Below are positions 26,064-37,920 of a stretch of DNA of 64,000 nucleotides, piece by piece; within the stretch, counting starts at the first letter, position 1, and every line of letters starts with the position of its first letter. The notes beneath the pieces were generated by a model. The model worked only from the letters and a program-made list of their open reading frames with translations. It did not search any database and was not told where the DNA came from. The position numbers and the translations under genes were made by a program. This stretch comes from Pseudomonas sp. QTF5 (lineage in GTDB: Bacteria > Pseudomonadota > Gammaproteobacteria > Pseudomonadales > Pseudomonadaceae). The stretch lies in assembly GCF_000512695.2 (NCBI RefSeq), contig NZ_AZRW02000006.1:153833-217832 (forward strand). The letters run 5' to 3'.

Positions 26064-26420
26064 ATGAAGAAGTTCGCTATCGCTGCCGCTACTGCTACCG
26101 CGTTGACCCTGACCATGGCCAACGCTGCATTCGCACAGACCACCCAAGCGACTCAGGCACCCATGATGCTGGCCGCCGGTGAAGTCACTGAAGCGAAAGA
26201 GGATGTTTCCGATACCTGGATCACAACCAAAGTCAAAGCAGACCTGGTGACCGAAAAAGGCATCCCTGGCACTGACATCAAAGTCGAAACCAACAAAGGC
26301 GTTGTTTCCCTGTCTTCCATGACCGCTCTGACAGATGCTCAGAAAACAACCGCCGTGGCTATCGCCAAGAAAATCAAAGGCGTCAAAGCGGTGTCCGCTG
26401 ACGGCCTGAAATCCGAGTAA
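26064..26420 (+). CDS. Periplasmic BON domain protein
   Basis: A 118-residue exported protein. The signal peptide MKKFAIAAATATALTLTMAN ends at AFAQ near residue 25. A low-complexity stretch follows, then one BON domain (residues 47-118: DTWITTKVKADLVTEKGIPG, VSLSS, GVKAVSADGL). BON domains bind membranes or polymers, and single-domain members resemble OsmY and are often stress-induced. AGGAG lies 7 nt before the ATG. Confidence 0.87.
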   Translation: MKKFAIAAATATALTLTMANAAFAQTTQATQAPMMLAAGEVTEAKEDVSDTWITTKVKADLVTEKGIPGTDIKVETNKGVVSLSSMTALTDAQKTTAVAIAKKIKGVKAVSADGLKSE

Positions 26421-26528
26421 AACAAGGCTTCTCGCCTGGACCGGGAGAAGGTGCGGTAGACGGGCCGAGTCATACGTCTGCCGCAACTTGAGCGTTCATG
26501 CGAAAGGTCACAAGGATGTGGCCATTAC

Positions 26529-26555
26529 AGGCCCCGGCATTCGTGTCGGGGCCTG
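26529..26555. terminator. Possible bidirectional terminator
   Basis: Perfect inverted repeat CAGGCCCCG / CGGGGCCTG with a short loop, flanked by only moderately T-rich sequence. It lies between the convergent BON and DUF2845 genes. Confidence 0.4.
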
Positions 26556-26580
26556 TTCTATTGCGGGCTACGCAAAACAA

Positions 26581-26604
26581 CTGGGAGCGGCACCGCCGCT
26601 CCCA
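26581..26604. repeat. Truncated REP-like hairpin
   Basis: GGGAGCGG and CCGCTCCC form a tight hairpin resembling the outer half of a REP doublet without the CTTGCTCGCG core. It lies downstream of the DUF2845 gene. Confidence 0.5.
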
Positions 26605-26637
26605 CATTGACTGGTACCTACATTGGATGCGGTGGAT

Positions 26638-26934
26638 TCAATTCCCACGCTTGCTGGTGATTCGAACCAAGCGATTCCCTTCAAAGCGCAGGTACTGGTA
26701 CATCCCGCTGTTGGGCCCGTAGGTCCATTCCTCGACCTGAAACTCTTCCCGCCGATTGGCGCTGCGCTTGTAGCCCAACACGTCGCGGGCAACGGGCTCT
26801 CCGCATTTTTGCAGCACTTCGCCGGACCTGTCCCCTACGCTGATCAATTGACTGCCGCAGCGCAAGGTATCGGCCGCCGCAGCCTGTCCGGCAGCCAACA
26901 CCAGGGCCAGTCTCAGAAGCCAGCGTGCGCCCAT
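26638..26934 (-). CDS. DUF2845 domain protein
   Basis: A 98-residue exported protein. A signal peptide (LLRLALVLAAGQAAAA) is followed by DTLRCGSQLISVGD, then VLQKCGEPVARD and EEWTYGPNSGMYQYLRFEGNRLV. Two cysteines probably form a disulfide. This is the compact DUF2845 pattern, of unknown function, related to periplasmic BamE-like folds. The ATG overlaps the stop of the DUF748 gene (ATGA), so the two are translationally coupled. Confidence 0.85.
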   Translation of the reverse strand: MGARWLLRLALVLAAGQAAAADTLRCGSQLISVGDRSGEVLQKCGEPVARDVLGYKRSANRREEFQVEEWTYGPNSGMYQYLRFEGNRLVRITSKRGN

Positions 26935-29888
26935 CACTCGGCATCCAGATGCATGGGCGTAATGACGCGACCATCGCTTTCTGCCTCACCGAGGTTGGCG
27001 TCAATGAAGTACACGCGGTCATCGGCCAACTGACTCTTGTCCACCAGATAATCCTTGATGCTGCTGGCCCGTTCTTGACCCAGTTGACGCAACAGCACCT
27101 CGCTGGAGCTCCAGAAGCCAATCACGCCTTCACGCATTTTCTTGCTGCGTTCTTCCTTGCCCAGGTCCTTCCATTCGGCGGGCGGTTGGGTCTTCAGGCG
27201 TGTGCGGTAGATCCCTTCGAGCAGCGGGTCTTTCTCGCTGTCCGGCACTTCCAGCAATGAGGCCTGGGCCGGTACTTTGTCTCCGCGACGCTGGAGCATT
27301 TTGTAGTAGTTGTATTGGTATTCCCGCTCCAGGCGTTGCTCGGCGATCAGCGGGCCATCGCTGCTCTTGGCGGCGGTGCCTTCGATTTCCAGGCGCAGGG
27401 CCGGACGTTCCTTGAGCGCCTGAGACAGTTTGACCAGCGCCGCTTCAGCGTCTTTGGTCAGGTCGCTTGAGCCCGGTGCGAACGCCACGGTGCCCAAGTC
27501 TTCCGAACCTCCGCCGCTGACCAGACCGCCAATCATTTTGAATGGCGCTGCTGCGGCTTTCACAATCAGGTTGCGCAGGGTTTGCCAGACAATCGGCATG
27601 ACGCTGAACTGCGGGTTGTTCAAGTCGCCGCTCACTGGCAGCTCGATGGAAATCTTGCCGTCGACATCCTTGAGCAAGGCAATCGCCAGTTTCAGCGGCA
27701 GGCTCACGGCGTCTGGACTGTCGACCTTTTCACCCAGTTGCAGCTGCTCGACCACCACTTTGTTTTCGGCCAGGAGCTGGCCGTTGGTGATTTTGTAATG
27801 CAGGTCGAGATTGAGCCGGCCCTTGCGGATGCGGTAACCGGCGAACTTGCCGGAATAGGGCGTCAAGTTGGTCAGTTCCACCCGTTTGAAACTGGTGGCG
27901 ATGTCCAGGCTGGCCATCGGGTCGAACGGGTTGACCGAACCCTTGATGGTCACCGGCGCATAGCGGTCGACCTTGCCTTTGACGTCGACACTGGCCGGTT
28001 TTGCCTGGCGGCTGTCGATGGTGCCGATCTTCCCGTTGAGCTGTTGAACGGCCGTGGCGAAGTTCGGGGTCAGGCTGAAGTCGGCGAAGTTGGCCGAACC
28101 ATCATTAATGGTTATGCCGCCGATGTGGATGCCCAGCGGTTTTTCTTTTCCGGCTGTCGGTTTGGCTGCCGCCGCGGTGGTGCCGGAATCGGCCGGTTGC
28201 GGGATCAGCAGGTCATCGACGTTGGTGGTGCGATCATCGTTGATCATGAAGCGCGCATAGGGCTGGAACAGGTTGACCTTGTCGATCGACAGGCTGTCGC
28301 CGTGCTGATAGTTCAGGCCTTCGAGCACCAACTGTTGCCACTTGAGGAAGTCGCGGGTTTTCAGGGTGTCGAGGGTATGCAGCTGATCGACCTGGGCGCG
28401 GCCGGTAACGTTGAACGCCAGCGGCTCGGTGCTTTTCAGGTCGACCGCCAGGTCACTGCCCAGCATGCCGCTGCGCAGTTCAAGACGAATGAACGGGTTG
28501 ATGTAGGACTGGGCGACGCGCAGGTCGATGTCCTTGGTCTCTACGTTCAGTTTGGCGCTGATCGGGGCCAGATTGACCACGCCATCCGCGATGATCTTGC
28601 CTTGCTTGCCCACGCCGGTGTCGAGCTTGAGGTTGAAAGGTGAGCCATTGAGGCTGTCGAAATTTTGCAGGTCCAGGTTCAGTGGACCCAACTCCAGCGC
28701 CACCTCCGGTTGAGCCTTGCGGTCGGCCAGGTGCACCCGATAATCACGCAGTTGCACGTCTTTAAGCAGCACCTGCCAAGGCTTGCTCGGCGCGGTCGGT
28801 TCAGGCTTCGGCGAATCGGCTACTGCCGGCGCGCTGGCTGGCTCGGCGTTGGCTTTGTTGGCCGCTTTGGACGGCTGGCTGGCGAACAGTTTTTGCCAAT
28901 CGAGTTGCCCATCGGCTTCGAGGGCGGCCCAGGTTTCCAGTTTCTGACTGCGGATCTTGCCGACCACCACTTGCTGTTTGGCCAGATCCACGGTGGTTTC
29001 GCTGATGTCCAGCCGCTCGAGCTTCGCCAGCGGTCGACCGTCCGCAGTCTTGATGGCGAAAGGCGCGATGCTGACGGCAACGTTGCTCAGCAGCAGTTCG
29101 GTTTCCTTGGCCAGGTTGAGTTTGTAGTCGGTGCTGAGGCTGACCACGCCATCCTCGAGTGCCAGTGGCACAGCATCGCGCACATAGGGCCAAAAGGATT
29201 TCATCTTGCCGTCGGTGATTTTCAGCTTACCTTCGGAGGCGATCGGGATCAGGCTGAAGTTACCGGTCCAGTCGATCTGGCCACCTGCCGGGCCGACGGC
29301 CACCAACGTCATGTCGGCGCTGTCTTCGGGCAAGGTGCTGAGGTTTTTCAGTTCGAAATCGAGTTTGTCGTAGAGGAATTCGATGGGTTCGCTGGGCCGT
29401 GCATCCTCGAAATGTACGGAGCCACCGGCCAGTTTGATCCGCTCCACGCGTAGCGGGAATGGTTTGGCGTCCGGATCGACCGGGGTTGGTTCGCTGGCAG
29501 GGATTTTGAACAGACCGAGCAGGTTGAGTTTGCCGTCCTTGCCGAAGAGGATTTCGGTCTTGGGTTTGTCCAGTTCGATATCGGACAGATGCAGCGCCTT
29601 GGTCCAGAGGCTGTCGATCTGCAGGTTGGCGTACAGACGTTCGAAGCCCACTTGCTCTTTGCCCGGCTCGCCGATGACCAGGCCCCAAAGGGTGACTTCA
29701 AGGCTGAACGGGTTGAGTTCGATCCGCTGAATCGTCGCAGGTGTCGTGGCGTAGTTGGCCAATTGTTGGTTGGCGATTCGCAACGCGATGCCCGGCAAAA
29801 TCAGAAACCCCAACAGGCTATAAAGAGCCAGGGCAGTCAACACGGCGCCGATAGCGCGAATCAATCCTTTGGGCATGTGCGGCTTCAT
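26934..29888 (-). CDS. DUF748 (AsmA-like) envelope protein
   Basis: A protein of about 984 residues. An N-terminal membrane anchor (RAIGAVLTALALYSLLGFLILPGIALR) is followed by a long beta-rich periplasmic region with AsmA/DUF748 features, such as NPFSLEVTLWGLVIGEPGKE near the start and repeated SLDI/VDLKS-type strands. A Pro/Ala/Lys-rich linker lies near residue 360. The C-terminal part has LEIEGTAAK and Q-R-A-x-S-x-K-like text (GQERASSIKDYLV), reminiscent of OmpA-like domains. AsmA-like proteins bridge the membranes and some move lipids. The start is uncertain: ATG 29876, 29888 and others lack clear ribosome sites. Confidence 0.82.
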   Translation of the reverse strand: MKPHMPKGLIRAIGAVLTALALYSLLGFLILPGIALRIANQQLANYATTPATIQRIELNPFSLEVTLWGLVIGEPGKEQVGFERLYANLQIDSLWTKALHLSDIELDKPKTEILFGKDGKLNLLGLFKIPASEPTPVDPDAKPFPLRVERIKLAGGSVHFEDARPSEPIEFLYDKLDFELKNLSTLPEDSADMTLVAVGPAGGQIDWTGNFSLIPIASEGKLKITDGKMKSFWPYVRDAVPLALEDGVVSLSTDYKLNLAKETELLLSNVAVSIAPFAIKTADGRPLAKLERLDISETTVDLAKQQVVVGKIRSQKLETWAALEADGQLDWQKLFASQPSKAANKANAEPASAPAVADSPKPEPTAPSKPWQVLLKDVQLRDYRVHLADRKAQPEVALELGPLNLDLQNFDSLNGSPFNLKLDTGVGKQGKIIADGVVNLAPISAKLNVETKDIDLRVAQSYINPFIRLELRSGMLGSDLAVDLKSTEPLAFNVTGRAQVDQLHTLDTLKTRDFLKWQQLVLEGLNYQHGDSLSIDKVNLFQPYARFMINDDRTTNVDDLLIPQPADSGTTAAAAKPTAGKEKPLGIHIGGITINDGSANFADFSLTPNFATAVQQLNGKIGTIDSRQAKPASVDVKGKVDRYAPVTIKGSVNPFDPMASLDIATSFKRVELTNLTPYSGKFAGYRIRKGRLNLDLHYKITNGQLLAENKVVVEQLQLGEKVDSPDAVSLPLKLAIALLKDVDGKISIELPVSGDLNNPQFSVMPIVWQTLRNLIVKAAAAPFKMIGGLVSGGGSEDLGTVAFAPGSSDLTKDAEAALVKLSQALKERPALRLEIEGTAAKSSDGPLIAEQRLEREYQYNYYKMLQRRGDKVPAQASLLEVPDSEKDPLLEGIYRTRLKTQPPAEWKDLGKEERSKKMREGVIGFWSSSEVLLRQLGQERASSIKDYLVDKSQLADDRVYFIDANLGEAESDGRVITPMHLDAE

Positions 29889-29982
29889 TTGTCGGAATCG
29901 GAGTGCCTTGGAGTATGGCATGCGTTTGCGGTTCCGAAGCAACCACGCTTTATAGGATTTATCTGATTATCGGCGTGGGCTT

Positions 29983-30999
29983 TCAGAGCTGCAGGATCAG
30001 TGTTTTCAGCGGCGGCTGCTGATCCATCGACGGGAAATCGCTGCCCGGCGTCAGCACGCTCCACTCACGCACCGGGCGCCCGGCCTTCTCTGCGCAGCGC
30101 AGAACCTGTTCGCGCCAATCGTCCATGCTGACCTTCGCCAGGTTGTTGCAGCAGATCAGTACGCCATCGTTGGCGGTGGTCAGCAGCGCCGGTTTGAGCA
30201 GGCTCTGATAGTCACGCAACAGGTCGACCGTGCCGAAAGCGCTCTTGGCCCAGGCCGGTGGATCAAGCAGCACCAGATCGTACTGACGCGGGTCCAGGCG
30301 TTGATAGCTCGGCAGTTTCTGGCCGCGACGCTGGCTGATCGGCAGTCCGGCCAGTTGACGAATCGCCGGGAAGTAATCGGACTGGATGAACTCCATCGTC
30401 GGCAATTGCGGGTTGAGCAGACCGTTCTCGCGGCCGACCGCCAGATTGCCTTCGGCAAAGTCCAGGTTACACACCTCGCTCGCACCTCCAGCCGCAGCGC
30501 TGAGACCAACGCCACAGGTGTAAGCAAACAGGTTCAGCACACTTTTGTTTTTGCTGTGCGCCTTGACCCAGCCGCGAGCGTTGCGCAGGTCGAGAAACAG
30601 CAATGGGTCCTGGCCAGCGTGACGCCCGCGAACCCGGTAGTTCAGTCCCCATTCGTGGCCGATCAAATCTTGCAGGGCGGCTTCGTCGGCGCGGTAGACG
30701 GTGTCTTCGCGGTCGATGCGCGAGTTGCCACGGGAACGGTCGTTGTAGACCAGCAGGGTGTCGAGGCCCAGCTGTTGATTGACGATCTCGTGCAGTTGCA
30801 GCAGGGCGTCACGCTCCAGTGCCTGGTGAAAGCTCTGCACCAACAGTTGCGGGCCGTAGCGGTCGATGGTCAGGCCGCCAGCGCCTTCCTGGCTGCCGTG
30901 GAACAGGCGATAGCAATCGGTGCCTTGCTGATGCAGCTCGGCGAGCAGGTCCTGGCGACGATCGAGGGCGGCGCGCAGCGCCTGATTCAAGGAAGACAT
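29983..30999 (-). CDS. Class I SAM-dependent methyltransferase (RlmI-like)
   Basis: A 338-residue cytoplasmic protein. An N-terminal module contains RLFHGSQEGAGGLTIDRYG. The Rossmann methyltransferase domain has LNLFAYTCGVGLSAAAGG (SAM motif I) near residue 165 and the catalytic-loop signature LVLLDPPAWAKS near 245. This resembles the RlmI/RlmK family of rRNA methyltransferases; the exact target is unknown. The ATG at 30999 (MSSLNQALRAAL) is preferred over the open upstream frame, which reads through REP sequence. Confidence 0.83.
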   Translation of the reverse strand: MSSLNQALRAALDRRQDLLAELHQQGTDCYRLFHGSQEGAGGLTIDRYGPQLLVQSFHQALERDALLQLHEIVNQQLGLDTLLVYNDRSRGNSRIDREDTVYRADEAALQDLIGHEWGLNYRVRGRHAGQDPLLFLDLRNARGWVKAHSKNKSVLNLFAYTCGVGLSAAAGGASEVCNLDFAEGNLAVGRENGLLNPQLPTMEFIQSDYFPAIRQLAGLPISQRRGQKLPSYQRLDPRQYDLVLLDPPAWAKSAFGTVDLLRDYQSLLKPALLTTANDGVLICCNNLAKVSMDDWREQVLRCAEKAGRPVREWSVLTPGSDFPSMDQQPPLKTLILQL

Positions 31000-31099
31000 G
31001 CTGGGCGGCCTTGCAGGAGGGAATTGGGGGCGCGGGAGTTTAACAGCTATGGGCTTTGAGTTTTGTGGGCAAATGTGAGGGATGTGGTGGCTGTGAGGC

Positions 31100-31180
31100 C
31101 GCCTTCGCGAGCAAGCCCGCTCCCACACTGGATTTGTGCCGTTCATAAATCCAGTGTGGGAGCGGGCTTGCTCGCGAAGC
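31100..31180. repeat. REP doublet, near-perfect 30-bp inverted repeat
   Basis: CTTCGCGAGCAAGCCCGCTC with CCACACTGG faces its reverse complement across a 19-nt loop that is itself partly complementary (ATTTGTG / ATAAAT). It lies between the methyltransferase start and the acs stop. Confidence 0.92.
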
Positions 31181-31239
31181 TTTTAGCTCTTTCGCTCGCC
31201 AGTGCTACGCCTTGGCCTTCGCCGATGCACCACACGAGT

Positions 31240-33177
<1,938 letters not shown>

Positions 33178-33180
33178 GAC

Positions 33181-33200
33181 GGTTCCTTATTCTTGTTACG
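33181..33200 (-). promoter_or_regulatory. Hfq/Crc (CA-motif) site before acs
   Basis: On the minus strand CGTAACAAGAATAAGGAACC contains ACAAGAATAA directly overlapping the AAGGA ribosome site of acs. Confidence 0.55.
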
Positions 33201-33253
33201 ACAAGTAATAAAGATGCGCCCTGTGAATTTTGAGTTCAAGTGTACATAGAACC

Positions 33254-33346
33254 AATGTGGGAGCGGGCTTGCTCGCGAAAGCGATTTGTCATTCAGCATT
33301 GGTGTCGACTGATACACCGCTTTCGCGAGCAAGCCCGCTCCCACAG
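33254..33346. repeat. REP doublet between pgi and acs
   Basis: ATGTGGGAGCGGGCTTGCTC and its reverse complement face each other across about 37 nt. The AAAGCG / CGCTTT extension also pairs. Confidence 0.92.
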
Positions 33347-33377
33347 GGTCAGTGATGACCTGTGGGAGCGTCTCAAA

Positions 33378-35042
33378 TCACCCGCGGTGACGACCGCGGA
33401 AGTAGTTGATCAGACCTTGAGTGGACGCATCGTCGGCCGGGGTTTCTTCGCTGCCGACCAGGCGGTTGTAGACGCCTTTGCCCAGCTCCTTGCCCAGCTC
33501 CACACCCCACTGGTCGAAGGCGTTGATGCCCCAGACCACGCTTTGCACGAAGACTTTGTGTTCGTACAGCGCCACCAGTGCGCCAAGACGACGCGGGCTG
33601 ATGCGTTCGACCACCAGGGTGTTGCTCGGACGGTTGCCCGGGATCACCTTGTGTGCCGCCAGCTTCTGTACTTCGTCCTCGCTCATGCCTTTGTCACGCA
33701 GCTCGGCTTCGGCCTCGACGCGGGTCTTGCCCAGCATCAGTGCCTGGCTTTGCGACAGGCAGTTGGCGTACAGCCACTGGTGGTGGTCGGACACCGGGTT
33801 GAAGCTGACGATCGGCACGATAAAGTCGGCCGGAATCAGCTGGGTGCCTTGGTGCAGCAACTGGTGATAAGCGTGCTGACCGTTGCAGCCGACGCCGCCC
33901 CAGATCACCGGGCCGGTATCGGTGGACACTGGCGTGCCATCCTGACGCACGCTCTTGCCGTTGGATTCCATGTCCAGCTGTTGCAAGTGTTTGGTGATGT
34001 TGCGCAGGTAGTGGTCGTACGGCAGGATCGCGTGGCTTTGCGCGCCCCAGAAGTTGCCGTACCAGACGCCGAGCAACGCCAGCAGTACCGGCATGTTCTG
34101 TTCGAAAGGCGCGCTCTGGAAATGCTGGTCCATGGTGTAAGCACCGGACAGCAGCTCCTTGAAGTTCGACATGCCGATGGCCAGGGCAATCGGCAGACCG
34201 ATAGCCGACCACAGCGAGTAACGCCCGCCGACCCAGTCCCACATTGGGAAGATGTTTTCTTCGCGAATACCGAACGCCACCGCTGCCGCGTTGTTGCTGG
34301 AAACGGCGATGAAGTGACGGTACAGCTCGGCTTCCGAACCACCCTGAGCCAGGTACCAGGCGCGTGCGGCCTGGGCGTTTTTCAGGGTTTCGAGGGTGTT
34401 GAAGGATTTCGACGAGACGATGAACAGCGTGGTCTCGGCGCGCAGCTTCATCGTCAGTTCGTGGAATTCACTGCCGTCGATGTTCGCCAGGTAATGGCAG
34501 CGCACGCCTTTCTGGGCGTAGGACAGCAGCGCTTCGGACACCAGCTCAGGGCCGAGGAACGAGCCACCGATGCCGATGTTCACCACGTCAGTGATCGGCT
34601 TCTCGGTGTAACCGCGCCACAAACCGTCGTGGATGCGACCCACGAGATCGGTGATCTGGTTCAGCACTTTGTGCACATCGGGCATCACGTTGACGCCGTT
34701 GACCGACAGCTTGTCGCCCACCGGGCGGCGCAGTGCGGTGTGCAGCGCCGGGCGCCCTTCGGAAGAGTTGACGATTTCGCCATCGAACAGCGCTTTGATC
34801 GCGCCTTTGAGGTCGACTTCGTTGGCCAGGCCCACCAGCAGGTTGCGGGTCTCGGCGTTGATCAGGTTCTTCGAGTAGTCGAGAAACAGGCCGCAGCTGC
34901 TGAGGGTGAATTGAGTAAAGCGCTGCGGATCGGCATTAAAGGCTTCGCGCATGCTGAAATCCTGCATGGCTTGGCGGTGGTCATTCAGCGCTTGCCAAGC
35001 GGGCAGAGCGGTAACGTCGTGAGGAGTGCGGTAGTACGCCAT
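33378..35042 (-). CDS. pgi: Glucose-6-phosphate isomerase
   Basis: A 554-residue cytoplasmic enzyme interconverting glucose-6-phosphate and fructose-6-phosphate. The two PGI signatures are present: [17 protein letters not shown] near residue 200 (sugar-phosphate site), and the C-terminal signature around [19 protein letters not shown] near residue 500, with the catalytic Lys. The catalytic Glu/His region ([19 protein letters not shown]) lies near 375. In Pseudomonas, which lacks phosphofructokinase, it feeds the Entner-Doudoroff/EDEMP cycle. Confidence 0.96.
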   Translation of the reverse strand: MAYYRTPHDVTALPAWQALNDHRQAMQDFSMREAFNADPQRFTQFTLSSCGLFLDYSKNLINAETRNLLVGLANEVDLKGAIKALFDGEIVNSSEGRPALHTALRRPVGDKLSVNGVNVMPDVHKVLNQITDLVGRIHDGLWRGYTEKPITDVVNIGIGGSFLGPELVSEALLSYAQKGVRCHYLANIDGSEFHELTMKLRAETTLFIVSSKSFNTLETLKNAQAARAWYLAQGGSEAELYRHFIAVSSNNAAAVAFGIREENIFPMWDWVGGRYSLWSAIGLPIALAIGMSNFKELLSGAYTMDQHFQSAPFEQNMPVLLALLGVWYGNFWGAQSHAILPYDHYLRNITKHLQQLDMESNGKSVRQDGTPVSTDTGPVIWGGVGCNGQHAYHQLLHQGTQLIPADFIVPIVSFNPVSDHHQWLYANCLSQSQALMLGKTRVEAEAELRDKGMSEDEVQKLAAHKVIPGNRPSNTLVVERISPRRLGALVALYEHKVFVQSVVWGINAFDQWGVELGKELGKGVYNRLVGSEETPADDASTQGLINYFRGRHRG

Positions 35043-35271
35043 CGCTGCGGTTTTCCTTTTTACTTGAACGGCCTTTTGAACACTAAAAATCCCGGAGCGC
35101 TGTGGGTGGGCGTCCGGTCAACTGCGTCGACACGATTTTTGGCGCAGGGCGAATACAGTAAACCTCGCGCTGCAATCTGTCTTGACTTTGTCTGACCTGC
35201 TCCCGGTACTTTTTTAACATTTAACCGGGAACGGTCCGACAAACGGAAGGCTGAAAGGGGGCGCGGCTCGA

Positions 35272-35652
35272 TCAGGCGACCTGAACCGGAATGGCATTGC
35301 TGGTGTGGCTCAGTTCGTTACCCGGCGCCATGTAGAGCATGCGTGGCTTGAAGTTGAGCAGTTCGGCTTCGCTGTAGTGAGCGTAAGCGCAGATGATCAC
35401 GCGATCGCCGACCTTGGCCTTGTGCGCTGCGGCGCCGTTGACCGAAATCATGCGCGAACCTTCTTCGCCACGAATCGCATAGGTGGTGAAGCGTTCGCCG
35501 TTGTCGATGTTGTAGATCTGGATCTGTTCGTACTCACGGATGCCGGACAGGTCCAGCCATTCGCCGTCGATGGCGCAGGAACCTTCGTAATCGAGTACAG
35601 CATGGGTGACTTCGGCGCGATGCAGCTTGGCCTTGAGCATGATGGCGTGCAT
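35272..35652 (-). CDS. panD: Aspartate 1-decarboxylase (pro-enzyme)
   Basis: 126 residues. PanD makes beta-alanine from aspartate for pantothenate synthesis. The self-cleavage site Gly24-Ser25 is visible in [10 protein letters not shown]; cleavage creates the pyruvoyl cofactor. The catalytic Tyr lies in [13 protein letters not shown] near residue 58. The ATG at 35652 ([13 protein letters not shown]) is the standard start. It is separated from panC by an unusually long REP-type hairpin. Confidence 0.96.
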   Translation of the reverse strand: MHAIMLKAKLHRAEVTHAVLDYEGSCAIDGEWLDLSGIREYEQIQIYNIDNGERFTTYAIRGEEGSRMISVNGAAAHKAKVGDRVIICAYAHYSEAELLNFKPRMLYMAPGNELSHTSNAIPVQVA

Positions 35653-35738
35653 GAGTGTTTCCCCAGGTCGGAATCGAACGGCGGGCAGTTTGCCCGAAGG
35701 CTTTAGAGGCAGCAATACAGTCTGGAAACGACGTAGAT

Positions 35739-35866
35739 CCAATGTGGGAGCGGCGGTGCGGCGATCCGACTTGCTCGCGAATAGGCCATTACATTCAACA
35801 TCATCGTTGACTGTCAGACCGCTTTCGCGAGCAAGTCGGATCGCCGCACCGCCGCTCCCACATTGG
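35739..35866. repeat. Extended REP-type doublet with 41-bp perfect arms
   Basis: Arms 35741-35781 and 35824-35864 are exact reverse complements over 41 bases. Unlike other REPs here, an extra GCGGTGCGGCGATCCGA block lies between the GTGGGAGCGG and CTTGCTCGCG halves. It sits between panC and panD, which are otherwise neighbours. Confidence 0.93.
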
Positions 35867-35877
35867 TTTTGCGGTGC

Positions 35878-36738
35878 TCAGGCGGGCGCGTCGAGGTTCA
35901 GATGCAGGTTGTCGATCAACCGCGTCGTGCCCAGGAACGCCGCCACCAGAATCACCAGATCCCGATCTTCCGCTGTCGCCGGACGCAAGGTCAGCGCATG
36001 GCGAATTTCCAGATAATCGGCACGCAGGCCAGCGGCTTCAAGCTGTTTGATCTGCTCATTGATCAACGTCGGGTAATCCCGCTCACCCTGTTTAATTGCA
36101 GCGGCAATATGGGTCAGGGTGCGATAGACCTCTGGCGCGATGGCCCGTTGTTCTTCGCTGAGGAAACCATTGCGCGACGACAGCGCCAGGCCATCGGCCG
36201 CACGCACGGTAGGTTCGCCGATGATCTGGATCGGCATGTTCAGGTCATGCACCAGGGCGCGAATCACCGCCAGTTGCTGGAAGTCTTTCTGGCCGAAGAT
36301 CGCCAAGTCCGGCTGGATCATGTTGAACAGCTTGCTGACGACGGTCGCCACCCCTTCGAAATGCCCCGGACGGCTGGCGCCGCACAGTCCCTCGGACAGT
36401 TGCGGAACGCTGACGCGGGTTTGACCGGCCATGCCGTCGGGGTACATTTCTTCGACGGTGGGTGCGAACAGCAGATGGCAACCGGCCTGAAGCAGCTTCT
36501 CCTGATCGGCGGCCAGGGTCCGCGGGTACTTGTCGAGGTCTTCGCCGGCGCCGAATTGGAGCGGGTTGACGAAAATACTCGCGACCACGAAATCCACCCG
36601 TTGGGTGGCTTTGGTAATCAGCGCAACATGCCCGCTGTGCAGGTTACCCATAGTCGGCACGAAGCCAATGCGCTTGCCTTCGCTACGGGCGCGGGCCACG
36701 GCGGCCCGCAGTTCGCGTACGGTTTTTACGGTGTTCAT
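35878..36738 (-). CDS. panC: Pantothenate synthetase
   Basis: A 286-residue ATP-dependent ligase joining pantoate and beta-alanine. The HIGH-type motif is [11 protein letters not shown] near residue 35 and the KMSKS-type motif LSSRNGFLS near 185; [12 protein letters not shown] binds ATP near 150. The ATG overlaps the panB stop (ATGA), so panB-panC are translationally coupled. Confidence 0.96.
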   Translation of the reverse strand: MNTVKTVRELRAAVARARSEGKRIGFVPTMGNLHSGHVALITKATQRVDFVVASIFVNPLQFGAGEDLDKYPRTLAADQEKLLQAGCHLLFAPTVEEMYPDGMAGQTRVSVPQLSEGLCGASRPGHFEGVATVVSKLFNMIQPDLAIFGQKDFQQLAVIRALVHDLNMPIQIIGEPTVRAADGLALSSRNGFLSEEQRAIAPEVYRTLTHIAAAIKQGERDYPTLINEQIKQLEAAGLRADYLEIRHALTLRPATAEDRDLVILVAAFLGTTRLIDNLHLNLDAPA

Positions 36739-37535
36739 GCAGAGAATCCGTGTTCGATGCCAGGGAAAGTCGCCGCTTTGACTTCAGTGACGTAAGCGCT
36801 CAAGGCGGCTTGAATGCTGGTTTGATCAGTCATGAAGTTCTTCACGAATTTTGGTACGCGGCCGGTAATGGACAAGCCGAGCATGTCATGCAGGACCAGT
36901 ACCTGACCGTCGGTGCCATTGCCGGCACCGATGCCGATCACCGGAATCTTCACCGCCTGGGTGATTTCTTCGGCCAGTTCACTGGGCACGCATTCGAGCA
37001 GCAGCATGGCCGCGCCGGCCTGTTCCAGAGAGATGGCATCGGCACGCATTTGCCGCGCCTGGTTCTCGTTGCGTCCCTGGACTTTATAGCCGCCGAGGAT
37101 GTTGACCGATTGCGGTGTCAGCCCCATGTGCGCGCACACCGGGATGCCTCGTTCGGCCAGCAGACGGATCGAGTCCGCGAGCCACAAAGCGCCTTCAACT
37201 TTGACCATATGGGCGCCGGCCTGCATCAACAGGGCGCTGTTGGTCATGGTTTGTTCGAGGGTGGCGTAGGCCATGAAGGGCAGGTCGGCGAGGATCAGGG
37301 CATCGGTGTTGCCACGTTTGACGGCCGCCACGTGGTAGGCCATTTCAGCGGTGGTCACCGGCAGGGTGCTGTCGTGACCTTGCAAGACCATGCCGAGGGA
37401 GTCGCCCACCAGCAGCACTTCAACCCCGGCCTCATTGCAGGCATGGGCGAAGGTCGCGTCATAGCAGGTCAGCATGGTGATCTTTTCACCTTTCTGCTTG
37501 AGGCTCTGGAGCGTGGTCAGGGTGATGGCTGGCAT
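36735..37535 (-). CDS. panB: 3-methyl-2-oxobutanoate hydroxymethyltransferase
   Basis: A 266-residue TIM-barrel enzyme that makes ketopantoate from ketoisovalerate and methylene-THF. Visible motifs are [38 protein letters not shown] (Mg2+ and substrate binding), and the catalytic Glu region [15 protein letters not shown] near residue 180. The precursor 2-ketoisovalerate comes from the ilv pathway, also encoded in this window. Confidence 0.96.
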   Translation of the reverse strand: MPAITLTTLQSLKQKGEKITMLTCYDATFAHACNEAGVEVLLVGDSLGMVLQGHDSTLPVTTAEMAYHVAAVKRGNTDALILADLPFMAYATLEQTMTNSALLMQAGAHMVKVEGALWLADSIRLLAERGIPVCAHMGLTPQSVNILGGYKVQGRNENQARQMRADAISLEQAGAAMLLLECVPSELAEEITQAVKIPVIGIGAGNGTDGQVLVLHDMLGLSITGRVPKFVKNFMTDQTSIQAALSAYVTEVKAATFPGIEHGFSA

Positions 37536-37920
37536 GAAAAAATCCTCATTACAGGCGCTATGGAAACTACTGCGAGTAACGCGCGTGATTCGTCATTTAT
37601 ACAGGCGCACCTTCTTTCGTGGTGCTTGTAAGGCCTGGATTGCGCCCTTTAGCGCCGCGTTGGCGGCAGCGGGACGCCTATAGTCGTGAGGAGAACCCGG
37701 GAAGTCAATTGTGTGTGTTACCGCATTGTTACGCGTGGGGTGTTACCGGCGTTACTGACGCGATTCAGCAGGTTTTATGGGAGGTGTGCTGCAGATGTAG
37801 CGTCCGACACAAAACCAATGTGGGAGCGGGCTTGCTCGCGAAGACTGCTTCACATTCAACACATGTGCTGACTGTCAGACCGCTTTCGCGAGCAAGCCCG
37901 CTCCCACAGGGGGATTTGCG
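37536..37920. other. folK-panB intergenic region
   Basis: 385 bp containing the panB promoter region and a REP doublet at 37815-37911. Nothing else is recognisable. Confidence 0.6.
37815..37911. repeat. REP doublet between folK and panB
   Basis: AATGTGGGAGCGGGCTTGCT and its reverse complement flank about 42 nt. The inner GAAGACTG / GCTTTCG parts pair only partly. Confidence 0.9.

Noticed and set aside
30999..31146. 49-residue N-terminal extension of the methyltransferase
   Set aside because: The extension reads through REP sequence (VWERACSRR is the usual REP translation) and lacks a ribosome site; ATG 30999 is a better start.
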